Source: a virus | Reading direction: 5' to 3' (one strand) | DNA length: 45,232 nt | IMG/VR virus record: IMGVR_UViG_3300046516_001598 | Location: 1-45,232 of that record | Shown here: piece after piece, positions 15,319 to 22,651 of the stretch | Position numbering within the stretch: the first letter of the stretch is position 1 | Layout: every line of letters begins with the position of its first letter | Position numbers and translations under genes: made by a program | Notes under the pieces: generated by a model | What the model was told of the DNA's origin: nothing | Database searches by the model: none | The model's input: only the letters and a program-made list of their open reading frames with translations

Positions 15319-15869
15319 GTCTTGCCACCGCCAGTCGCACGGCGCCGTGAGGCACGGGGGGCTGGGGGCTGCACGGCTGCATCCGGCGCCATGTCCATCA
15401 GCTCCGGGCCGCGCTCGCCGCCCACCTCGACCGCGGACACAGGAAGGCCCACGGCCGCGATGAGCGTGGCGAGCTGCTTGCTCTGCTCGGCGTGCTGCAT
15501 ACGCAGCGCCGCGAACTCCGCCGTGAGGGTCGCGAGCATCTCCTGGGAGGCGCAGTCCGCCTCGTAGTCGTGCTGCGCCAGCTCGGAGGACACCTGGTCA
15601 GATCGCTTGGCCGCGATCAGCAGGATCGCCCCCTGAAGCGCCGCGACGCACGACAGGACCAGGTTCAGCAGGATGAACGGGTACCGGTCGAACGCGCCCC
15701 CGTGCGCCGCCAGGAGCGCGTTCGCGGTCATCCAGACGGCCAGGAACGCCAGGGACCCGAACACGAAGGCCCAGGATCCGAGTCCGTTCCGCATCCGGTC
15801 CGCGGCCCGCTCGCCGCGCGTCAGCTCCTGCCCGGAGCGGACCTTCGGGTGGAAGTGCCAGCCGGTCAT
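15315..15869 (-). CDS. DUF1003-family membrane protein in the tail module
   Basis: This 184-aa protein carries DUF1003 hallmarks: GSLAFLAVWMTAN, FDRYPFILLNLVLSCVAALQ, then HDYEADCASQE. There are two predicted membrane helices (about 35-55 and 64-88) and a C-terminal coiled coil (about 95-140). Residues 150-168 (GGERGPELMDMAPDAAVQP) copy the motif found at the end of the tape measure. DUF1003 proteins are otherwise chromosomal membrane proteins of unclear role. The ATG at 15869 overlaps the gp10-like stop and its own stop overlaps the tail-terminator gene, so it is translated with virion genes. Confidence 0.8.
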   Translation of the reverse strand: MTGWHFHPKVRSGQELTRGERAADRMRNGLGSWAFVFGSLAFLAVWMTANALLAAHGGAFDRYPFILLNLVLSCVAALQGAILLIAAKRSDQVSSELAQHDYEADCASQEMLATLTAEFAALRMQHAEQSKQLATLIAAVGLPVSAVEVGGERGPELMDMAPDAAVQPPAPRASRRRATGGGKT

Positions 15870-16186
15870 GAGCGCCTCCGCCACAGGCTGGGTCGCAGAT
15901 AGGGCTGAGGCGCCATGTGCCGGGTGCCTTCCTCGACGTAGCCGGCGTAGGTGTAGTCGAGGTCGCCGCCGTTGCGGTCCTCGGCTTTGGCGTCGGCGTG
16001 GATCTGCACGGCCATGCCGTCTTCGCGCATCACCACGTGGATCGAGCCCTTGAGCTTCCCGGTGTCGACCGGGCACGCGGCGCGGGCGTCGTCGGCGATC
16101 GCAGGGCCGAGACGGTTCTCCAGCAGGTCCCTGATCGCAGGCCGCAGCTGCGCCGTCCAGCCCGCGACCATCTCCACGCGCGCCAT
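15866..16186 (-). CDS. HK97 gp10-like head-tail connector / tail completion protein
   Basis: The 106-aa product has the family signature. ACPVDTGKLKGSI in the middle is followed by YTYAGYVEEGTRHMAPQPYL before a short basic end. HK97-gp10-like proteins act at the head-tail joint or in tail completion of siphophages. The ATG at 16186 overlaps the previous stop (TGATG). Confidence 0.9.
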   Translation of the reverse strand: MARVEMVAGWTAQLRPAIRDLLENRLGPAIADDARAACPVDTGKLKGSIHVVMREDGMAVQIHADAKAEDRNGGDLDYTYAGYVEEGTRHMAPQPYLRPSLWRRRS

Positions 16187-16521
16187 CAGGTGGCCCTGCG
16201 CAGTTCGAGCGACTGGTCGGAGGTGATGCCGGGCAGCGCCTGCTGGCTGACGGAGACGATCACGTAGATCTGGCCGGTGCGCTCGTCCTTGAGCCGGTCG
16301 TGGTCGGTGACATCGACGTTCGAGCCGATGAGGCCGTCGTAAACGCGGGTGATGCGCGGCGTCGGGTTGCCGGGCGTGGTGACCTTCGTCTGTGGCTGCT
16401 CGACGATCGAGGCCGGAATCCCGCTGGCGATCACGGTCATGGTGGCCGTGGCGTCGCCGTAGACGGGATCGATGGACGTGCCGCGCAGAACGGACACAGT
16501 GCACGTGGCGACGGCATACAC
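16186..16521 (-). CDS. Probable head-tail stopper protein
   Basis: The 111-aa beta-rich product starts with GTG directly after the previous stop. Segments such as TVSVLRGTSIDPVYGD and HDRLKDERTGQIYVIVSV resemble stopper or head-closure subunits that follow the adaptor. Order adaptor-stopper-gp10 is the standard siphophage arrangement. The fold name is an inference from order and beta pattern. Confidence 0.6.
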   Translation of the reverse strand: MYAVATCTVSVLRGTSIDPVYGDATATMTVIASGIPASIVEQPQTKVTTPGNPTPRITRVYDGLIGSNVDVTDHDRLKDERTGQIYVIVSVSQQALPGITSDQSLELRRAT

Positions 16522-16962
16522 CTAGATCGGACCCCACATCTCATATGCGTCGTTACCGGCGCTATCGGGGTCGGAGCTGATCGGAGTCAGACCGTCTGTG
16601 AACGGCGACCTGATGTGAAGCGACCGCGACCGCAGCCACGAACAGCGCTTCAGGGCCTTCGCGGCCAGCGGCGCCAGGCGCAGCGAGTCATCCTTCAGCT
16701 GCACGGGCCGCGAGCCCATGGTGATGGTCGCGAAGTCCAGGCGGGAGAACATGTCCGGCTGGTCGAGCATCCACCGGGCCTGGTAGACGACCGCGAGCTT
16801 CAGCCAGTACACGTCCCGGGCGCCGATCCGCGGCAGCGCATCGTAAGTGCGGGCCGAGAACATGTCGATGATCGCCTGGGCCTGCGTCACCTGGGCGTCC
16901 GTCACCGTCGTGCCGGTGAGTGCGGCGACGTCGGCGGCCTGGGCCCAGGATGCGGTGGCCAT
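16522..16962 (-). CDS. Head-tail adaptor (connector) protein
   Basis: This 146-aa helical protein begins MATASWAQAADVAALTG and contains DAQVTQAQAIIDMFSART and LKLAVVYQARWMLDQ. These are typical of the gp6/gp15-like adaptor that binds the portal ring. The C-terminus is irregular and probably reaches toward the stopper. It lies two bases after the preceding gene. Confidence 0.7.
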   Translation of the reverse strand: MATASWAQAADVAALTGTTVTDAQVTQAQAIIDMFSARTYDALPRIGARDVYWLKLAVVYQARWMLDQPDMFSRLDFATITMGSRPVQLKDDSLRLAPLAAKALKRCSWLRSRSLHIRSPFTDGLTPISSDPDSAGNDAYEMWGPI

Positions 16963-16963
16963 G

Positions 16964-17254
16964 TCAGCTCTTCTTGCTCTTCAGGCCGGTGACGTTGATC
17001 GACGGGTACTTCTTCGCGACGGCCTTCTGGACCGCCGCCTTCTGCGCCGGCGTGCCGTTCTGCGCCACCCGAGAAAGGGCATTTCGGGCATGAGCGGCGT
17101 CGTCGATGCGGTACTGCTTGCCGGGCAGCGCGAAGCTGGAGTCCGACATCTTCGCCCGGCCGCCCTTCGTGTTCCGCTTCGCGTTGGCCGCCGCGGGAAG
17201 CTTCGACGCCCTCGACTTCGAACCGCCGCCACCCCTGGATGCCTTGGCCGCCAT
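16964..17254 (-). CDS. Small basic structural-region protein (DUF6582-like)
   Basis: The 96-aa product has a basic Gly/Lys-rich N-terminus. The C-terminal motif FALPGKQYRIDDAAHARNAL continues with SRVAQNGTPAQK...AVAKKYP. That pattern occurs in actinophage head proteins and DUF6582-like domains, often beside the capsid or protease. Its role is uncertain; it may be a head decoration or nucleoid-associated protein. Confidence 0.6.
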   Translation of the reverse strand: MAAKASRGGGGSKSRASKLPAAANAKRNTKGGRAKMSDSSFALPGKQYRIDDAAHARNALSRVAQNGTPAQKAAVQKAVAKKYPSINVTGLKSKKS

Positions 17255-17257
17255 CCC

Positions 17258-17704
17258 TCAGCCCTCCTTGCGCGCGGCCGCGGCGGCCAGTGCGACGTCG
17301 TTCGGCGTGAGCGTCGAGGCCGCATCGGTGTCGACGACCGCCGGAACGACGTCGACCTCATACGTCAGGGCTGTGCGCTGCGACCGGGGCTCGTCGTGCT
17401 CGACAGCGTCAACCAGGTGCACATCGCCCTTGGGGTGCAGGCCGCGGCGGATCGCGTCGCCCAGCACCTCGGCCGCGTTCGCCAAATGCGCCGGGTGGTC
17501 GTGGCGTCCGAAGCCGAGGCCGCCGAGGTGGAACACCTTGCGGAACCGGCCCGGCTCGTCGCTCGGGTCGGCGGTGCGGTGGTCGATCTCGCCCTGGACG
17601 TCGCCGTCGAGAGCCGGGTGCTGCACGCGTGCGCTCTCGACCGGGAGCTGCGGCAGCTCCGGTGAGGTGTCGATGTCGTCGATGGTGCTGGTGGCCTTGG
17701 CCAT
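17258..17704 (-). CDS. Hypothetical protein downstream of the major capsid gene, 148 aa
   Basis: The acidic, His-rich product has an RFRKVFHLGGLGFGR core. The position right after the capsid gene suggests a head accessory protein, such as decoration. No domain was recognised. An 83-base spacer with two hairpins separates it from the capsid gene. Confidence 0.55.
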   Translation of the reverse strand: MAKATSTIDDIDTSPELPQLPVESARVQHPALDGDVQGEIDHRTADPSDEPGRFRKVFHLGGLGFGRHDHPAHLANAAEVLGDAIRRGLHPKGDVHLVDAVEHDEPRSQRTALTYEVDVVPAVVDTDAASTLTPNDVALAAAAARKEG

Positions 17705-17729
17705 GGGGTCTCCGTAGTGGTCCGCGGGT

Positions 17730-17789
17730 GACGGGCGCGCAGGCTCGGGATCCTGGGCGCCCGTCGTGACCGGCGCTCGGGTGCCGGTC
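17730..17789 (-). terminator. Double hairpin after the major capsid gene
   Basis: Two perfect inverted repeats lie here. GACGGGCGC (17730-17738) pairs with GCGCCCGTC (17757-17765). GACCGGC (17768-17774) pairs with GCCGGTC (17783-17789), which touches the capsid stop codon. No T-run is present. It may terminate or stabilise the abundant capsid message. Confidence 0.45.
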
Positions 17790-18879
17790 AGCTACCGGAG
17801 TTGTCCTCCAAGATCGCGACCGATTGCTCGACGCCGAGGGCGAAACCGCGGCGGGCGCGCATCTTGAGGATCGACTCGTCGGTCAGGGCCGAGAGGCCGT
17901 TGCGGCCGTCGATGTACACCGACTCCGGGCCGGAGCGGATGCCCAGCAGCAGGTAGCTCGGGACAGTGAGCATCGCCAGCGGGTTGCCGGTCGGCTTGGC
18001 CGTCGGCGCCGCCGACGTCTTCGCGCCCAGGGACCACTTCACCGGGTAGCCCATGATGTAGTCCGGGACGTTCTGCGCGCCGCCCGCGGTGCCGTTGGAC
18101 GACTCGTTGAAGATCGGACGGCCGTTGCCGTCCTTGATGCCGCGCAGCTTCTTCTTGAAGTTCGGGTGGCAGATCCACAGGGCGCTGGCCTCGTCCCAGT
18201 AGTCGCCGGACTCGACGTTGCCGGCCACCGTGGACAGCAGGTCGTAGGTGGTGCCGCCGGTACCGGTCTGGGTGAGGTTGGTGTTGGCGGTGTAGCCGGT
18301 GTTCGAGTCGGTCTGCGTCAGCGCGTAGTACACCGAGTCGAAGGCGCAGCCCGAAGTGGCCTTCGCGGCGGTGACGGCCAGACAGGCGTTGTCCAGGCCC
18401 TTGGCGTAGGCGGTGCCCCAGTCCGTCATCTTCGTGGCGAGGATGTCGGCCAGGGAGTCGTCGATGTCCTCCTCGGCGACGCGGATGGCCTTGCCGAACT
18501 TCTGGACCGCCAGCACGACCTCGTCGTTGACGGTGACGTCCTCGCCGTAGGTACCGCCCTTGGCGATGATGTCGACGCCGACGCCGCCGGACCGCGGCGT
18601 GGACCGGGTCTGGGTCTTCATCGGGATCCGCTGGGCGAAGGACTCGACCGCGGAGATCTGCATGACCTTCCGGATGACGTCGGACCCGAACTCCTCCGGG
18701 ATCCAGTGGTCGAAGTTGTCGCGGGCGCCACCGGCCGCCAGGAGGATCGGCGAGCCGTCGCGGCGGAAGCCGATGACGTCGCCCGGGTCGTGGTCCGGGA
18801 CGCGGGGATCGAACAGGGTGCGGTTGCGGAGAGGGGACACGCCGGGTGCCTTGTCTGTGATGGGTGGGCTGGGTGTCAC
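17788..18879 (-). CDS. Major capsid protein (HK97 fold)
   Basis: The 363-aa protein shows the actinophage HK97-fold pattern. An N-terminal arm is followed by FGSDVIRKVMQISAVESFAQ (start of the mature-like region), a long spine region, and an end with GIRSGPESVYIDGRNGLS plus RARRGFALG. It lies downstream of a scaffold gene. No separate protease gene is visible. Residues 35-53 (VIGFRRDGSPILLAAGGAR) are nearly the same as the N-terminus of the scaffold. The GTG at 18879 is chosen because the N-terminal arm is conserved in style; a later start cannot be excluded. Confidence 0.88.
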   Translation of the reverse strand: MTPSPPITDKAPGVSPLRNRTLFDPRVPDHDPGDVIGFRRDGSPILLAAGGARDNFDHWIPEEFGSDVIRKVMQISAVESFAQRIPMKTQTRSTPRSGGVGVDIIAKGGTYGEDVTVNDEVVLAVQKFGKAIRVAEEDIDDSLADILATKMTDWGTAYAKGLDNACLAVTAAKATSGCAFDSVYYALTQTDSNTGYTANTNLTQTGTGGTTYDLLSTVAGNVESGDYWDEASALWICHPNFKKKLRGIKDGNGRPIFNESSNGTAGGAQNVPDYIMGYPVKWSLGAKTSAAPTAKPTGNPLAMLTVPSYLLLGIRSGPESVYIDGRNGLSALTDESILKMRARRGFALGVEQSVAILEDNSGS

Positions 18880-18979
18880 CTGCGCCCCATCACGGGCACG
18901 CGGGCCGATGAACTAGACCGGTCACCGGTTTCGTGCATCCGCGGCGCCTCACGCGCATCGCGGACTTTGATCGGAAGAT

Positions 18980-19016
18980 ACGCCGCGCGGCTGGCGTTAG
19001 TCAGTCCGCGCGGCGT
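18980..19016 (-). terminator. Hairpin between scaffold and capsid genes
   Basis: ACGCCGCGCGG (18980-18990) pairs with CCGCGCGGCGT (19006-19016): an 11-bp perfect stem with a 15-base loop, seven bases after the scaffold stop. It lies in a 143-base spacer ahead of the capsid gene. It could separate scaffold and capsid transcription. I see no clear capsid promoter in the rest of the spacer, only a doubled ACCGGT. Confidence 0.5.
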
Positions 19017-19022
19017 CCGGGC

Positions 19023-19766
19023 TCAGCTTCGATTGCCCAGGGCCGCGGCAGCATGCTGCTCCGCGGCGGACTTCGGCTTCGGCTGCTCGTTCTTACGCCC
19101 GGCGGCGTCGATCCGTGGGGCGCGGACCTTCTGCACTGGCGGCTCCGGCTCGGGCTTGGCGAACAGCGCCGGGATCGCGTCCTTGATCTGGTCGATCTGA
19201 TCCTCCAGGCCGGACACGCCGTCCTCGTCGACGTCCACGTCCGCCATGTCGATCATCTTCAGGAGCTTCTTCAGGGTGGCTGTGCCGGTGTCCGGGCTCA
19301 GGCCCGCAGCGAACAGCGCGGCTCTGGCAGCCTCGTTGACGACCATCGGCTTGAAGCGGCTCTCGGCGGCGGCGACCGCGTCCTCGACGGCCTTCGCTGC
19401 GGCCTCGTCGCCTGCGGCCGACGGCGCGGTGCCCTTCTGCGCGGCCCGCAGCTGGGCGGTGAGGTCGCGGACCTTCCCGCGGGCCTCCTTGGCCGCCGTG
19501 CGCTCCTTCTCCAGCGCACCCAGGGCCCGGTCCAGATCGGCCTGGGTGACGACCTTCGCCGCGGGCTTCGGCTTCTCCTCTTCGAGGTCATCCGGCTCCT
19601 CGTCGTCCTCGTCGGCAGCGCGCCCAGCGGGGACGCCGTCGCCTTCGAGGTCGATGCCGGTGTCGCCGTCGTCATCATCCGACGCCCCGCCGGCGAACAG
19701 GTGGATGGGGCTTCCGTCGTTGCGGTGGCCGATGACCGTCCACGGCCTGGTGGTCCCGAGCGCCAT
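19023..19766 (-). CDS. Scaffolding protein
   Basis: This 247-aa, strongly acidic and helical protein lies immediately before the capsid gene, as scaffolds do. It has an Asp/Glu-rich segment (about 30-65), a long coiled coil (LDRALGALEKERTAAKEARG), then a helical C-terminus. Its residues 11-29 match residues 35-53 of the capsid protein. It would direct procapsid assembly and leave before packaging. Confidence 0.8.
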   Translation of the reverse strand: MALGTTRPWTVIGHRNDGSPIHLFAGGASDDDDGDTGIDLEGDGVPAGRAADEDDEEPDDLEEEKPKPAAKVVTQADLDRALGALEKERTAAKEARGKVRDLTAQLRAAQKGTAPSAAGDEAAAKAVEDAVAAAESRFKPMVVNEAARAALFAAGLSPDTGTATLKKLLKMIDMADVDVDEDGVSGLEDQIDQIKDAIPALFAKPEPEPPVQKVRAPRIDAAGRKNEQPKPKSAAEQHAAAALGNRS

Positions 19767-19794
19767 GCGCGTGCCTTTCTCTTCTTGGTGGTAT

Positions 19795-20868
19795 TCAGGG
19801 CTTGGTCTTGGCCGCGGGCCTGCTGTAGTGCGGCACAGTGCGGGTGGGGAACCGTCCGGCGGTCACGGCGCGGCGGCTGTAGGCCTTCACCGATGCGGGC
19901 GCAGCCGGGTTGCGGGCCAGCGCCTTGCGGGCGGCGCGGATCCGTTCGGCGCCGGATTCGGACGGCAGCGACCAGCCCTTGAGGATCGAGCGCTGCGCTT
20001 CGCGCTGGAGCGCCTCGGGCAGCGACGGGCCGGTCGCGCCCGGTGCGACGCCCAGCCACACCACGCACTCACACCGGCACGAAGGATGAGCCGGCGGATG
20101 TTCGACAGGACCCGCGGGCCACAGGTGCGGCTTGTCGGTGAAGATGGAGGCAAACGCGATGTCGAATGGCTGTCCGGCCGCTGCGATGCGCCCGGCGAAC
20201 CCTTGGCAGGTGACGCACGCATCCGGCTCGGCCAGCCAAAGCATGTCGGCGCCCAGTGCTTCGGCGACGGCGGCGCGGCCCGCGTTCGCACCGCCCTGGA
20301 TCGCGGTAGTGGTGTCGCGCTCGGCGGCGGCGGTGGCCCGCCGGGCTTTGCCCAGAGCGGCATCGACGTCGGCGAAACTGCCCGTTCCAGCCTGCCCTAG
20401 GGCGTTCTCGGCGCTGCCGAGCTGGTCCCGCACGGCTTGTTCGAGACCCGCGGCAATGCGGGCCGTCGCATCGTCAACAACAGGCGCGACATCGTCAACT
20501 GTCAGAGCGGCGCCGGTCGCGCGGATGGCCTGGCCGGCGCCGAGGTTCAGGGCGCGGTCGGTGTAGCCGCCGAGCGCGATGGCCGAGGAGGTGTCGATGC
20601 GGGCGAGGCGCCCGCGCAGGTCCGTGACGATCGCCGCAGCGCGGATCGGGTCACCGGGCGCGGTTGTACTGCCGAAGGTGCCGATCCAGGCCTTCACGGC
20701 GGCACGCTGCACGGCCACCAGCTGCAGGCGCAGCGGCCAGGTGACGGCTTTGACGGCGGCGCGTTCGAGGATCAGGAGCTCGGCGGCACGCAGCGCCTGC
20801 TGTGCCAGAGCGGCCTGTATCGCTGCGGACTGCGGCGCCGGTGCGGTATCAGCGGTCTGTACGGTCAT
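19795..20868 (-). CDS. MuF-like minor capsid protein
   Basis: The 357-aa protein follows the portal gene with a 20-base overlap, the usual MuF arrangement. The C-terminal half has DACVTCQGFAGR and later HPPAHPSCRCECVVW, the Cys/His signature of phage Mu F-like domains. The N-terminal two thirds are helical. MuF proteins enter the head with the DNA and are often fused to toxin domains. Here no toxin domain follows, but an ADP-ribosyltransferase is encoded separately at 25042-25704. The ATG at 20868 is preferred over the longer frame. Confidence 0.8.
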   Translation of the reverse strand: MTVQTADTAPAPQSAAIQAALAQQALRAAELLILERAAVKAVTWPLRLQLVAVQRAAVKAWIGTFGSTTAPGDPIRAAAIVTDLRGRLARIDTSSAIALGGYTDRALNLGAGQAIRATGAALTVDDVAPVVDDATARIAAGLEQAVRDQLGSAENALGQAGTGSFADVDAALGKARRATAAAERDTTTAIQGGANAGRAAVAEALGADMLWLAEPDACVTCQGFAGRIAAAGQPFDIAFASIFTDKPHLWPAGPVEHPPAHPSCRCECVVWLGVAPGATGPSLPEALQREAQRSILKGWSLPSESGAERIRAARKALARNPAAPASVKAYSRRAVTAGRFPTRTVPHYSRPAAKTKP

Positions 20869-22594
20869 TGGCGCCGCCCTCGGCGGCCGGGGCGCCCGGC
20901 GGCTGCGCCCAGTACGGGCCGTCCTGAGGCGTCGGCATTCCGGCTGGAAGCGCGGCCTGAGGCGGAATCGTCGGCAGCGGCGCAGGCTCCGGCGGCAACG
21001 CGGGCGGTCCCATGATGTCGCCGAGCAGCGCAACGATGAGGCGCTGAATCTGCTGGTCGTCAATGACTCCGGCGGCAACGGCAGGCGCGAGAGAGCCAAG
21101 GGCGGTTCCGATCTTCACGAGGATGCCGGTGCCGAGCTGGAGGTCATCGCCGTCACCGAACCACTCGTCGACCTGGTCCTGGGTGTAGCCGGCCTCCATG
21201 AACGCCTGCTTGTCGGGCAGCCCGGCGTTGAGTTTGGCCAGCAGTGTCTCCCAGCCGGCCTGGTCGTCGATGGCGCCGGCGGACTTCCAGCGGACGGTGA
21301 CCTCGGCGTCATCGATGTCCAGCACCTTCAGCGCGAATACGACCATCTCGCACCAGGTGTCGCCGTAGGACTCCTGCCGGTCCTCGATCTTCTTCGTGAA
21401 CGGCTCGTTCGCGGCCCGCCGGGACTCCCCGGATTCCACCGCGCCGGTCGGGTCCAGCCTCGACAGCGGCGTGTCCGTGATCAGCGCGCCGAAGCGCAGG
21501 TACAGCGTCATCGGGTCGGTGAACGTCGCGGGGTCGGCCGGGTCGAACTGGCCGACGCCCTTCACGCCCTGAAGCCACCACACCGACCCGGGGTCGGCGG
21601 ACAGCTGCGACTGCGGGTCGCCGACGCGGGAGGTGGCCCCGGTGTCCAGGGCGTACTGGAACAGGTCCTCGTCCCCGGCGGCGAGCTCGGAGGAGTCGGC
21701 GGTGCCATCGGCAAGGGCGTAGCGCTGCGGGAAAGCCTGGTAGTCCACGCCGGCCATGTGGGACAGGACCAGCTTGCGCAGCGAGTCCTGGGTGCCGTAG
21801 AAGCCCTCGTGCTCGGGGCAGCCGTAGGGGTCGTCGTTGCGGAAGTGGAAGACGGGGATCTCGCCGAACGGGTTCGGGCGCGGCCAGCCGGGGCCCGCGT
21901 CGACATCCTGCGGATCGACGTCGTCGGCGGTGTCGTAGAACGGCACCATGTCCTCGGCTTTGGGGTGCAGCACCCCGGCCTTGGAAACGTACTTCTCGAT
22001 CCGGTCCGGGTAGTACAGGTCGACGCGGACCTTCTTCTGCGCGGCCAGCACCCACTGCTTGATGGCGAACGCCTTCACCTGCGGGTTCTCGGCGTCGTAG
22101 AAGAGCCGCACCGACATCGGGCTGTTGTAGAACACATCGACGTTCTTGATGCCGACGCCGTCCCAGTCGGTGTCCGCCGAGGGCCACACGATCACGTAGG
22201 CGTCGCCGTACTCGCTGGCCCTGCGCATGATCTGCTTGGACTGGCGGGCCAGCTTGTTGTCCTTCCACAGGTCGTCGATCAGGGCTTTCGCGCCGGGCGT
22301 GGTGGAGTCGACGGAGGCGATCTCCAGGCGTTCGGCGACGGCCTGCACGGCCTTCTTCGCGAAGTTGAACTTGAACGCCGTCCCGGTCCTGGCCATGGCG
22401 CGACGCAGCCGGACCGTCGCGAACACCTCGGCGCGGGTGCCGTCGTAGTACTCCTCGGCGGCCTGATACGCGCCCATGGCCTGCGCAAGCTCGCCCATGG
22501 CCAGCTCCAGGTCGGAGCCGGGCGCCTGCGACGGAGGCGGGGCGGCGCCGTCGCCGTAGGAGATGGAGGCGACGGACGCGTTCGAGGTGGCCAC
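20849..22594 (-). CDS. Portal protein (SPP1 gp6-like)
   Basis: At 581 aa it matches typical portals in length. It contains YYDGTRAEVF near the N-terminus, NFAKKAVQAVAERLEI, and the wing/stem pattern ALITDTPLSRLDPTGAVESG. The Pro-rich C-terminus extends beyond the core. It lies between terminase and MuF genes. It forms the dodecameric ring at the capsid vertex through which DNA is packaged. Confidence 0.9.
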   Translation of the reverse strand: MATSNASVASISYGDGAAPPPSQAPGSDLELAMGELAQAMGAYQAAEEYYDGTRAEVFATVRLRRAMARTGTAFKFNFAKKAVQAVAERLEIASVDSTTPGAKALIDDLWKDNKLARQSKQIMRRASEYGDAYVIVWPSADTDWDGVGIKNVDVFYNSPMSVRLFYDAENPQVKAFAIKQWVLAAQKKVRVDLYYPDRIEKYVSKAGVLHPKAEDMVPFYDTADDVDPQDVDAGPGWPRPNPFGEIPVFHFRNDDPYGCPEHEGFYGTQDSLRKLVLSHMAGVDYQAFPQRYALADGTADSSELAAGDEDLFQYALDTGATSRVGDPQSQLSADPGSVWWLQGVKGVGQFDPADPATFTDPMTLYLRFGALITDTPLSRLDPTGAVESGESRRAANEPFTKKIEDRQESYGDTWCEMVVFALKVLDIDDAEVTVRWKSAGAIDDQAGWETLLAKLNAGLPDKQAFMEAGYTQDQVDEWFGDGDDLQLGTGILVKIGTALGSLAPAVAAGVIDDQQIQRLIVALLGDIMGPPALPPEPAPLPTIPPQAALPAGMPTPQDGPYWAQPPGAPAAEGGANDRTDR

Positions 22595-22651
22595 CTTGCT
22601 CCTGACGACGTGTAGATCATCCCTGCGGCCACGGTATTCACGGTGTCCACA

